DNA of 14,846 bases, from NCBI GenBank assembly GCA_900545285.1, contig UQYK01000049.1, positions 1-14,846 of the forward strand, given 5' to 3'. Position numbers and translations under genes: made by a program. A model generated the notes under the pieces. That model was given only the letters and a program-made list of their open reading frames with translations. It was not told the DNA's origin and ran no database searches. Within the stretch, counting starts at the first letter, position 1. Every line of letters starts with the position of its first letter. The DNA is from an uncultured Ruminococcus sp. (GTDB lineage: Bacteria; Bacillota; Clostridia; Oscillospirales; Ruminococcaceae). Shown in pieces: positions 7,243 through 14,081 of the stretch.

Positions 7243-8051
7243 TGATAGGGTTGGAAAAAAAGCTGACCTTATATGGATTCAATAATCTGACAAAAACACT
7301 GAGTTTCAATATTTTCGATGTGTGCTATGCAAAAACAGAACGGGAACGGCAGGATTATATCCGCTACATTGATGAGCAGTATAACTCTGAGCGTCTGACA
7401 AATATTTTATGTGATGTCACAGAAATGATCGGTGCAACCGTACTGAATATCTCCAAGCAGGATTATGATCCACAGGGTGCATCTGTCAATGTGCTGATTG
7501 CAGAAGGGCACGTACCGCCGGAAAGTATGGACAAATCCTGCAATCGTGGTACAGATTTCCTCCGCCGCCGGGATATTCACGCCCATCTGGACAAGAGCCA
7601 TGTCACAGTGCACACCTTTCCGGAAAGTCACCCGGATAATGAAGTCACTACGTTTCGTGTGGATTTGGATGTGTCCACCTGCGGCGAAATCTCTCCGCTG
7701 AACACGCTGGACTACCTGATCCGCAGCTTTGATTCGGATATTATCACCATTGATTACCGTGTCCGTGGCTTTACCCGAGATGTTTCCGGAAAAAAATGCT
7801 TCATGGATCATGATATTACCTCCATTCAGGATTTTATCAGTGACGAGATTCTCTCCCGGTATGACTCCATGGATGTAAATGTGTATCAGTCCAATATTTT
7901 TCACACCCGTATGCTGATCAAGGAACTGGAACTGCAAAACTATCTGTTTAAAACAGATGCATACGAGCTGGATCCCAGAGTAAGACTGGATATTACCAAC
8001 CGTCTGCGCCGGGAAATGATTGAAATTTTCAGCGGCAGAAATATTTATTGA
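7242..8051 (+). CDS. speD: S-adenosylmethionine decarboxylase proenzyme (class 1A, E. coli type)
   Basis: This pyruvoyl enzyme makes decarboxylated AdoMet, the aminopropyl donor for SpeE. The 269-residue length is close to E. coli SpeD (264). The self-cleavage site is visible in HLDKSHVTVHTFPESHP: cleavage between K118 and S119 would turn the serine into the pyruvoyl cofactor. Cys147 in DVSTCGEISPLN corresponds to the family's catalytic cysteine. GGAAGG at 7231-7236, 5 bases before the ATG at 7242, supports this start; the adjacent GTG at 7239 is an alternative. The frame is open upstream to 6993 but includes the promoter, so that extension is not coding. It is the first gene of the polyamine operon, and its TGA lies 14 bp before the next gene's ATG. 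Confidence 0.95.
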   Translation: MIGLEKKLTLYGFNNLTKTLSFNIFDVCYAKTERERQDYIRYIDEQYNSERLTNILCDVTEMIGATVLNISKQDYDPQGASVNVLIAEGHVPPESMDKSCNRGTDFLRRRDIHAHLDKSHVTVHTFPESHPDNEVTTFRVDLDVSTCGEISPLNTLDYLIRSFDSDIITIDYRVRGFTRDVSGKKCFMDHDITSIQDFISDEILSRYDSMDVNVYQSNIFHTRMLIKELELQNYLFKTDAYELDPRVRLDITNRLRREMIEIFSGRNIY

Positions 8052-8065
8052 GGAGGCGCACGAAA

Positions 8066-9514
8066 ATGCTCCTGACACAAAAAGATGCGCCCCTGATGGA
8101 CGCACTGAAAGACCATTTGATGAACCGCGTGGTACGCTTTGATGTTCCCGGACACAAGGGCGGCAGAGGAAACCGGGAACTGGCAGATTTTCTGGGAGAC
8201 CGCTGCGTACAGATTGACGTGAATTCCATGAAAAATCTGGACAATCTCTGTCATCCGGTTTCCGTGCTCCGCGATGCACAGCGGCTGGCGGCAGAAGCGT
8301 TCGGCGCAGCCAATGCCTTTTTCATCATCAACGGCGCTACCGGTGCTTCCCAGGCAATGATCATGTCGGTGTGCAAGTCCGGCGATAAGCTGATCATGCC
8401 CCGCAATGTGCACCGTAGTGCCATTAACGCCCTGGTTGTCAATGGCGCAATTCCGGTTTATGTGGATCCGGACGAAAACAAGGATCTGGGAATTCCGCTG
8501 GGCATGTCAGTAGAAGCGGTGGAACGTGCCATTCTTGCCAATCCGGACGCAAAAGCTGTATTGGTAAACAATCCGACTTACTACGGTGTCTGTCCGGATA
8601 TTCGCCGTATCGCCAAGCTTGCCCATGAACACGGCATGCTGCTGCTGGCAGACGAAGCACATGGCACACATTTTTATTTCGGGGAGAATCTCCCCTGTTC
8701 CGCTATGGCTGCCGGTGCAGATATGGCATCGGTCAGCATTCACAAGACCGGCGGCAGTCTGACACAGAGTGCCATGCTGCTCTGTGCAGAGGGCATCAAT
8801 GCGGACTATGTACGGCAGGTCATCAACCTGACACAGACCACGAGTGCGTCTTATCTTCTCATGGTATCGCTGGATATTGCTCGGCGGAATCTGGCGATGA
8901 ACGGGCGGGAAATGTACCGGAAAGCGGTGCAATATGTGGACTATGCACGGGAGGAAATCAACCGCATCGGCGGGTATTATGTCTACGGGGACGAACTTTG
9001 CAACGGCGATTCGTTCTATGCGTTTGACCGGACAAAATTGTCCATTCACACCCGAAACACCGGTCTGGCAGGCATTGAGGTGTACGACTTGCTCCGGGAC
9101 GAATACGGCATTCAGATCGAGTTCGGCGACATCGGCAATATCCTTGCCATTGTCACTGCCGGAGATCGGGCGTTGGAGATCGAACGGCTGATCTCGGCGT
9201 TGTCGGAGATCAAGCGGCTGTACGGCGGTGACCCGACCGGTATGCTGCAAAGCGAGTATCTGGCTCCGGACGTGGCACTCCCCCCGCAGCAGGCGTTTTA
9301 TGCGGACAAAAAGGCTGTACCGCTGGAACAGAGCGTAGGTGAAATTTGCAGTGAGTTTGTCATGTGTTATCCGCCGGGAATCCCGATTCTCGCCCCCGGC
9401 GAACGAATCACTTCGGATATTGTGAATTATATCCAGTACGCCAAGGAAAAGGGCTGTTCTCTGACCGGGCCACAGGATATGGAGATTGCAAGATTGAATG
9501 TGGTGAAGAAGTAG
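8066..9514 (+). CDS. speA: Arginine decarboxylase, SpeA-type (Orn/Lys/Arg decarboxylase, fold I)
   Basis: The 482-residue protein is a short-form, aspartate-aminotransferase-fold basic amino acid decarboxylase like Bacillus subtilis SpeA. It contains PGHKGG (28-33), INGATGASQA (88-97), the PLP-contacting DEAHG (196-200), and SIHKTGGSLTQSA with PLP lysine K227. A C-terminal decarboxylase domain follows from about residue 370 (CYPPGIPILAPGERI). Substrate preference (Arg, Lys or Orn) cannot be fixed from sequence. Arginine, giving agmatine, is preferred because the Firmicute orthologues next to speD/speE do that. AGGAGG at 8051-8056, nine bases upstream, sets the ATG at 8066; an upstream in-frame TTG at 8048 overlaps the speD stop and lacks a site. 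The enzyme starts the polyamine pathway by supplying agmatine. Confidence 0.9.
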   Translation: MLLTQKDAPLMDALKDHLMNRVVRFDVPGHKGGRGNRELADFLGDRCVQIDVNSMKNLDNLCHPVSVLRDAQRLAAEAFGAANAFFIINGATGASQAMIMSVCKSGDKLIMPRNVHRSAINALVVNGAIPVYVDPDENKDLGIPLGMSVEAVERAILANPDAKAVLVNNPTYYGVCPDIRRIAKLAHEHGMLLLADEAHGTHFYFGENLPCSAMAAGADMASVSIHKTGGSLTQSAMLLCAEGINADYVRQVINLTQTTSASYLLMVSLDIARRNLAMNGREMYRKAVQYVDYAREEINRIGGYYVYGDELCNGDSFYAFDRTKLSIHTRNTGLAGIEVYDLLRDEYGIQIEFGDIGNILAIVTAGDRALEIERLISALSEIKRLYGGDPTGMLQSEYLAPDVALPPQQAFYADKKAVPLEQSVGEICSEFVMCYPPGIPILAPGERITSDIVNYIQYAKEKGCSLTGPQDMEIARLNVVKK

Positions 9515-9528
9515 GGGTTACTGTTTGC

Positions 9529-9558
9529 TTGACAAATCGGAGTTGGACCAATTAATAT
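9529..9558 (+). promoter_or_regulatory. Candidate internal promoter ahead of the AT-rich small gene
   Basis: A perfect TTGACA -35 (9529-9534) is followed after 18 bases by TAATAT (9553-9558). A TATAAA at 9556-9561 is an alternative with a longer, less favourable spacing. It lies just after the speA stop and 20 bases before the next ATG, so the cargo genes could be expressed independently of the speD promoter. Confidence 0.55.
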
Positions 9559-9577
9559 AAATAGACAAGGAGTTTTT

Positions 9578-9835
9578 ATGGAAGAAATTAAAGAAATACT
9601 TGGGAGTTCTTATGATACATACTTCAAAATGACCAATGGACAAATCTTTGTAGCTAGTTCGGAATTTCGTGCAAAATCAGGAGAAATAGATGGCTTTATC
9701 GTTTATAAAGAAGGAATTAAAGATTATAACACCGGAATAGCCTTAACGCAACAGGAAATATCAGAGCTAGTTGAACAATACGAAAAGTATAAACTAACAC
9801 ATACTGATGTTGTTGATTGGGCTTGGTTAGATTAA
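9578..9835 (+). CDS. Hypothetical protein, AT-rich orphan
   Basis: This 85-residue acidic, soluble protein has no signal peptide or membrane span. I do not recognise a family. It starts with a beta-rich part containing TNGQIFVASSEFRAKSG, continues into a helical EISELVEQYEKYK segment near 60-73, and ends in VVDWAWLD. AAGGAG at 9567-9572, 5 bases upstream of the ATG, is a good ribosome binding site. By my hand count GC across 9571-9840 is about 32%, against 50-67% in sampled parts of speA, so it looks recently acquired. Small acidic proteins of this kind are often antitoxin- or immunity-like, but that is speculation. It has its own candidate promoter and sits between speA and speE without an obvious link to polyamines. 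Confidence 0.65.
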   Translation: MEEIKEILGSSYDTYFKMTNGQIFVASSEFRAKSGEIDGFIVYKEGIKDYNTGIALTQQEISELVEQYEKYKLTHTDVVDWAWLD

Positions 9836-9889
9836 TACTTTCTACGTGCAAATAACCCGATAAATTCCAGTTTGCAAAGGAGAATCAAC

Positions 9890-10012
9890 ATGACAAAAGA
9901 ACAGGCGCTGCAATACACGAAGTATGCTGCGAAAAAAGCACTTGACGAATTGGAAAAGCAACGTTCTGTCCGTGATTTTCGTGATGTTTTATATTATTGT
10001 GATTGCTGCTGA
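9890..10012 (+). CDS. Small ORF (40 aa), possibly a frameshifted 53-aa protein
   Basis: A 40-codon frame starts at an ATG preceded by a strong AAAGGAG (9876-9882, 7-base spacing). The N-terminal part is a charged helix containing EQALQYTKYAAKKALDELEK. As it stands it ends DFRDVLYYCDCC. Skipping one T near 9998 instead continues in frame to a TAA at 10050-10052, ending VIAAEVNLEIAKSQLVE, a coherent helical tail. The gene may therefore carry a one-base frameshift. Alternatively the stop at 10010 is real: the last 12 residues match the C-terminus of the DUF1963 protein at 11459-12322 in 9 of 12 positions. I do not recognise a family and cannot decide between the two readings. Confidence 0.5.
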   Translation: MTKEQALQYTKYAAKKALDELEKQRSVRDFRDVLYYCDCC

Positions 10013-10081
10013 GGTGAATTTAGAAATTGCGAAATCTCAGCTTGTTGAATAAAACGTTTCTATGAAAAAGGAGGCATAAAA

Positions 10082-10558
10082 ATGTTTCGACCAATGCGAA
10101 GATGGAAGCAGCAGCTTTCTGACGAGGAATGCATTGCAATTCTGAAAAACGAGCCGAGAGGCATCTTATCTGTACTGGGCGACGACGGATATCCTTATGG
10201 CATTCCTATGAACCACTGGTACTGCGTGGCAGACGGCAAGCTGTATTTCCACGGAGCGAAAACAGGTCACAAGATCGACGCCATTTCCCAATGCGACAAG
10301 GTTTCCTATTGTGTCCATGACGAGGGCTATCGGGAGGACGGTCAGTGGCCGCTGCATATCAAAAGTGTTGTAGTGTTCGGCAGGATTCAGCCGGTGAAAG
10401 ATGCGGAAAAGGAATTGGAGATCTGCACGCACCTCTGCCAGAAATTTACTGATGATAAGGCGTATCTGGAACATGAATTGCAGCATTCCCGTCCGAATGT
10501 GCTGTGCCTTGCACTGACACCGGAGCATATGACAGGAAAACTGGTCAAGGAATCCTAA
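10082..10558 (+). CDS. Pyridoxamine 5'-phosphate oxidase family / NimA-like flavoprotein
   Basis: The 158-residue protein has the split-barrel FMN-binding fold of the PNPOx-like superfamily. It shows an N-terminal LSDEECIAILKNEPRGILSV start, then GYPYGIPMNHWY (36-47), KLYFHGAKTGHKID (53-66) and KVSYCVHDEG, a pattern typical of the NimA-like 5-nitroimidazole reductase group. Such proteins bind FMN or related cofactors; few have known substrates, so I give no reaction. AAGGAGG at 10068-10074, 7 bases upstream, is an excellent site. It lies 27 bp before speE on the same strand and is probably cotranscribed with it. It is not a known polyamine enzyme, and a role in vitamin B6 synthesis is unlikely for this branch. 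Confidence 0.88.
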   Translation: MFRPMRRWKQQLSDEECIAILKNEPRGILSVLGDDGYPYGIPMNHWYCVADGKLYFHGAKTGHKIDAISQCDKVSYCVHDEGYREDGQWPLHIKSVVVFGRIQPVKDAEKELEICTHLCQKFTDDKAYLEHELQHSRPNVLCLALTPEHMTGKLVKES

Positions 10559-10585
10559 AACGAACAAAGTGAAAGGAGTTTTGAT

Positions 10586-11449
10586 ATGGACATCTGGTAT
10601 ACCGAAAATCACACGGATAACGTCCGGCTCTCCATTCGCATTGACAGGCAGCTTGCCAGTGTGCAGAGCGAATTCCAACGAATCGACGTGTTTGATTCCG
10701 TGGAGTTCGGACGCATTATGACGCTGGACGGTCTGCTGATGGTAACCGAAAAAGACGAGTACATTTACCACGAAATGATTACCCACATTCCCATGGCGAC
10801 TAATCCAAACATCAAAAAGGTTCTGGTGATCGGTGCCGGCGACGGCGGCACGGTACGGGAACTCTGCCGCTACTCCTCTATTGAACAGATCGACATGGTG
10901 GAGATCGACGAACTGGTGGTGCATCTGGCGAAAGAGTATCTGCCGTTTACGGCATGCAGTCTGGATGACCCGCGGGTACATATTTACTATCAGGACGGCC
11001 TGCGGTTTGTGCGCCGTGTGGAAAACGAATACGACCTGATTATTGTGGATTCTACTGACCCGTTCGGCGTGGGCGAAGGGCTGTTTACCAAGGAGTTCTA
11101 CGGCAATTGTTATAAGGCACTGACAGAGGACGGCATCCTGGTCAACCAGCACGAGAGCACATTTTACACATCCTATTCCAATGCTATGAAACGGGCACAC
11201 AGCCGCATTAAAAGCTTCTTCCCCATTGCGCTGGTGTATCAGGCACATATTCCCACCTACCCTTCCGGGCATTGGCTCTTTGGATTTGCTTCGAAAAAGT
11301 ATGATCCGCGATTGGATTTGCAGGCGGACTGGTGGAATCGTCTAGGTATCAAAACCAGATATTACAATACGATTCTGCATCAGGGCTGCTTTGCCATTCC
11401 GAACAACGTTCGCGATGCCCTGCGGGAATCTGAGCGTGACAGAAGATAA
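10586..11449 (+). CDS. speE: Polyamine aminopropyltransferase (spermidine synthase)
   Basis: This enzyme transfers the aminopropyl group from decarboxylated AdoMet to an amine acceptor such as putrescine, giving spermidine and methylthioadenosine. The 287 residues include the N-terminal beta domain (about 1-55), the glycine-rich VLVIGAGDGG (79-88) of the methyltransferase-like fold, VEID with E106 binding the donor, YQDG (135-138), and DSTDP with D155 (155-159). The usual gate after DSTDP is close to GPA; here it reads FGVGEGLF, a small deviation that could relate to acceptor choice. An aminopropylagmatine or thermospermine role cannot be ruled out. AAAGGAG lies upstream of the ATG. The stop overlaps the ribosome binding site of the next gene, suggesting coupling with the DUF1963 protein. 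Confidence 0.93.
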   Translation: MDIWYTENHTDNVRLSIRIDRQLASVQSEFQRIDVFDSVEFGRIMTLDGLLMVTEKDEYIYHEMITHIPMATNPNIKKVLVIGAGDGGTVRELCRYSSIEQIDMVEIDELVVHLAKEYLPFTACSLDDPRVHIYYQDGLRFVRRVENEYDLIIVDSTDPFGVGEGLFTKEFYGNCYKALTEDGILVNQHESTFYTSYSNAMKRAHSRIKSFFPIALVYQAHIPTYPSGHWLFGFASKKYDPRLDLQADWWNRLGIKTRYYNTILHQGCFAIPNNVRDALRESERDRR

Positions 11450-11458
11450 GGAGCAAAG

Positions 11459-12322
11459 ATGGGACTGTTGGATATATTTAAACAAAAAGACAGTGTACCG
11501 GAGAAAGCCACCACATGTGAAAAAACGGATTCTGGTGCGAATATGGTGAAAGAAATCCGTGAGGAGATTCTGCAAAAGACGGCAATCCCCTATATGAGAT
11601 TGCAGCTGACAGATACCAAACCAAGTCTGTTTGACAGTAAGGTTGGCGGTATTGGATATGTTCCCCGCGATGCAAAAATTCCGGAGGACAGCAAGGGTGT
11701 GCAACTGCGGCTGCTGGCACAAATCGACTGTGCAGAGATCACGCTGGAAGACTTTCCGCATCAGGGGCTGCTGCAATTCTGGATTCTGAACGACGATGTC
11801 AGCGGACTGAATTTCGATGACAACACCTTGCAGGACACGTTTCGGGTGCTCTATTTCAAGGAACCGGACAGGACAGTCACCGAGAAGGAAGTCTGCGAAA
11901 AAGTACAGGATTCGTCTTCTGATGAGGAGGAGGATTATTTCCCGGTGAGAGGCTGTTATGGGCTGGCATTCTCGGAAGATGTGGACACAATTTCTTACAG
12001 TGATTATCGGTTTGAAAGCTGTATTCGAAAACTGGTACAACAGGATTATCCAGAGGAGGCTGAAAACCTGCTAGAAAATATGGATGACTTTTTCGACGGG
12101 GGCAGCGGTCATAAGATCGGCGGTTACCCCGGCTTTGCACAATGGGACCCCAGAAGCAGTGAAGACACGCATGATGTATTGCTGTTTCAGTTGGACAGTG
12201 ACATGGGAACCGACTGGAAAATTTTATGGGGTGATTGCGGCATCGGCAACTTCTTCATCAATTGGGAAAAGTTAAAAAACTGCGATTTCAGTGATGTGCT
12301 TTATACCTGGGATTGCTGCTAA
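11459..12322 (+). CDS. DUF1963 (YwqG-like) family protein
   Basis: The 287-residue protein matches the DUF1963/YwqG family as I recognise it. Supporting segments are SKVGGIGYVPRDAKIP (about 60-75), LRLLAQIDCAEI, GLLQFWILNDD, the acidic middle around SSSDEEEDYFP, GHKIGGYPGFAQWDP, LLFQLDSD, WGDCGIGNFFI and a C-terminal DFSDVLYTWDCC. It appears cytosolic, and its molecular function is not established to my knowledge. Family members are often found near polymorphic-toxin and immunity genes. The AAGGAG ribosome binding site overlaps the speE stop, so its translation is tied to speE. It has no known role in polyamine synthesis and separates speE from the carboxyspermidine dehydrogenase. Confidence 0.85.
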   Translation: MGLLDIFKQKDSVPEKATTCEKTDSGANMVKEIREEILQKTAIPYMRLQLTDTKPSLFDSKVGGIGYVPRDAKIPEDSKGVQLRLLAQIDCAEITLEDFPHQGLLQFWILNDDVSGLNFDDNTLQDTFRVLYFKEPDRTVTEKEVCEKVQDSSSDEEEDYFPVRGCYGLAFSEDVDTISYSDYRFESCIRKLVQQDYPEEAENLLENMDDFFDGGSGHKIGGYPGFAQWDPRSSEDTHDVLLFQLDSDMGTDWKILWGDCGIGNFFINWEKLKNCDFSDVLYTWDCC

Positions 12323-12361
12323 TCAATATTGTTATTTTTGAATTTTTGGAGGTATATGAAC

Positions 12362-13564
12362 ATGGGAAAAGCGTTAATTATCGGAGCCGGCGGCGTGGCA
12401 GGCGTTGTCATTCACAAGTGCTGCCAGAACAGTGAAGTGTTTACAGAGATCTGCATTGCCAGCCGTACCAAGTCCAAGTGTGACAAGTTCAAGGAAGAAT
12501 TGCAGGACAAGACGGCTACCAAGATCACCACTGCACAGGTGGATGCCAATGATGTAGACCAGCTGATCGCTCTGATCGAGCAGGAGAAGCCGGACATTGT
12601 CATCAATGTGGCACTTCCCTATCAGGATCTGACCATTATGGACGCTTGCCTTGCAACCAAGACGGACTATGTGGACACCGCAAACTATGAACCGGAAGAT
12701 ACGGCAAAGTTTGAGTACAAGTGGCAGTGGGCTTATCGGGAACGCTTCGAAAAAGCTGGCATCACAGCTCTGCTGGGCAGCGGCTTTGACCCCGGCGTAA
12801 CTGGCGTATTTTGTGCTTATGCCCAGAAGCACTACTTTGACGAAATCAATTATATCGACATTCTGGACTGCAACGGCGGTGACCACGGCTATCCTTTCGC
12901 TACCAACTTCAATCCGGAAATCAATATTCGGGAAGTTTCTGCAAAGGGCAGCTACATCGAAAACGGCGAATGGGTGGAAACCGAACCTATGGAAATCAAG
13001 CGAGAATACAACTTCGATCAGGTTGGCGAAAAGGATATGTACCTGCTGCACCACGAAGAACTGGAATCTCTGGCACTGAATATCAAAGGGATCAAGAGAA
13101 TCCGCTTTTTTATGACATTTGGTCAGAGTTATCTGACGCATCTGAAGTGTCTGGAAAATGTGGGTATGACTTCTATCGAACCAATCATGTTCGAGGGCAA
13201 GGAAATCGTTCCCCTGCAGTTCCTCAAGGCAGTTCTGCCGGATCCGGCTTCTCTCGGTCCCCGCACCGTGGGCAAGACCAACATCGGCTGCATTTGTCAG
13301 GGTGTCAAGGATGGTAAGCCGGTGAACTACTACGTTTACAATGTCTGCGATCATCAGGAATGCTACAAGGAAGTTGGCTCTCAGGCAGTTTCCTACACCA
13401 CAGGTGTTCCGGCAATGATCGGTGCAATGCTGGTAATGACCGGCAAGTGGAAAAAACCGGGCGTTTATAATGTAGAAGAATTCGATCCGGATCCGTTCAT
13501 GGACGCACTGAACAAGTGGGGGCTGCCGTGGACTGAGAATTTCGATCCGGTACTGGTAGATTAA
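12362..13564 (+). CDS. Carboxy(nor)spermidine dehydrogenase (saccharopine dehydrogenase family)
   Basis: This NADPH-dependent enzyme condenses aspartate semialdehyde with a diamine (putrescine or diaminopropane) and reduces the imine to carboxyspermidine or carboxynorspermidine. The 400-residue protein begins with a Rossmann motif, IIGAGGVAG (6-14). Conserved segments of the bacterial CASDH/CANSDH group follow, including DTANYEPED, GSGFDPGVTGVFCAYAQKHYFDEI, DCNGGDHGYPFATNFNPEINIREV and TTGVPAMIGAMLVM near the C-terminus. Context with nspC makes this reading far better than saccharopine metabolism. Carboxyspermidine is the likely product in a putrescine-based organism, but this is inferred. 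The ATG at 12362 is nine bases from GGAGG (12348-12352); an in-frame ATG at 12356 is too close. The enzyme feeds NspC. Confidence 0.92.
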   Translation: MGKALIIGAGGVAGVVIHKCCQNSEVFTEICIASRTKSKCDKFKEELQDKTATKITTAQVDANDVDQLIALIEQEKPDIVINVALPYQDLTIMDACLATKTDYVDTANYEPEDTAKFEYKWQWAYRERFEKAGITALLGSGFDPGVTGVFCAYAQKHYFDEINYIDILDCNGGDHGYPFATNFNPEINIREVSAKGSYIENGEWVETEPMEIKREYNFDQVGEKDMYLLHHEELESLALNIKGIKRIRFFMTFGQSYLTHLKCLENVGMTSIEPIMFEGKEIVPLQFLKAVLPDPASLGPRTVGKTNIGCICQGVKDGKPVNYYVYNVCDHQECYKEVGSQAVSYTTGVPAMIGAMLVMTGKWKKPGVYNVEEFDPDPFMDALNKWGLPWTENFDPVLVD

Positions 13565-13576
13565 GGAAATACAACA

Positions 13577-13936
13577 ATGTACCATGTAAAACTACTTCTG
13601 AAATACACTGTAAAGGAACAGATTTTCTACGAGGAATCTATCTTGCAAGTAGATGCCGGCTCTTTTGATGAAGCTTATCAAAAGGCAGAGAACTACGTCA
13701 GCCGGATGATCGAACCCCAACGCAAAAATATGTATGGCGACACAGTACATTGCTCTATCGTGGATTATCTGGATTGCTTTCAATCTGATAATATAGAGGA
13801 TGATGTGCAGGAAGTGTATTCCAGAATCTTTCAGAATCATTCGGAGTTTTCCGAAACGAAATTGGTAGAACTTCTTAGCGATTCCTGTACACGGGAAGAA
13901 ATGCTGCCTCTGCGGTATTTTCCCGATCCAAAATAA
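13577..13936 (+). CDS. DUF4288-like small protein
   Basis: The 119-residue acidic protein resembles DUF4288. It has an N-terminal beta strand (YHVKLLLKYTV), FYEESILQVDAGSFDEAYQKAE, NMYGDTVHCSIVDYLDCFQ, then EVYSRIF and a C-terminal helix. That family is uncharacterised and is often found among small stand-alone accessory genes. Family assignment is from memory of the pattern, so it is moderate. The ribosome binding site AAGGAAA (13563-13569) overlaps the stop of the dehydrogenase gene, 7 bases before the ATG, indicating cotranscription and perhaps coupling. No membrane segment or signal peptide is seen. It is not a known polyamine enzyme and separates the dehydrogenase from nspC. Confidence 0.7.
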   Translation: MYHVKLLLKYTVKEQIFYEESILQVDAGSFDEAYQKAENYVSRMIEPQRKNMYGDTVHCSIVDYLDCFQSDNIEDDVQEVYSRIFQNHSEFSETKLVELLSDSCTREEMLPLRYFPDPK

Positions 13937-13940
13937 AGGA

Positions 13941-14020
13941 AACACTGAATAAAACCTGATTTAAGGCAACACCGCACAAAGCCCGCCTGACGGCTTTGCA
14001 CGCAATCTATGAATCCCTCA
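13941..14020. repeat. Repeat-like spacer with CAAAGCC/GGCTTTG hairpin
   Basis: The spacer contains AACACTGAATAAAACC followed by TTAAGGCAACACCGCAC and a 7-bp stem, CAAAGCC (13977-13983) with GGCTTTG (13992-13998), around an 8-nt loop. It holds no convincing reading frame. Its style resembles small dispersed repeats in related gut Firmicutes, but no second copy exists in this window, so the repeat call is from recollection rather than proof. Confidence 0.35.
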
Positions 14021-14026
14021 AATTAG

Positions 14027-14061
14027 AAGAAGCGTTCCGCATCAAGCAGAACGCTTCTTTT
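14027..14061 (+). terminator. Terminator-like hairpin just upstream of nspC
   Basis: AAGAAGCGTTC (14027-14037) pairs perfectly with GAACGCTTCTT (14049-14059) over 11 bp around an 11-nt loop, followed by TT in a short TTCTTTT run. It could terminate or attenuate transcripts reaching nspC, whose ATG lies only 20 bases further on. Because the T run is short, partial readthrough is likely. Confidence 0.55.
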
Positions 14062-14081
14062 GCAAGAAAGGAATTTTGAAA

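Noticed and set aside
10166..11272. 368-codon - frame opposite speE and the PNPOx-like gene
   Set aside because: Spans two well-supported genes on the other strand and has no start signal or motif.
12374..13585. 403-codon - frame opposite the carboxyspermidine dehydrogenase
   Set aside because: Antisense shadow; the + strand gene has a Rossmann motif, a ribosome binding site and operon context.
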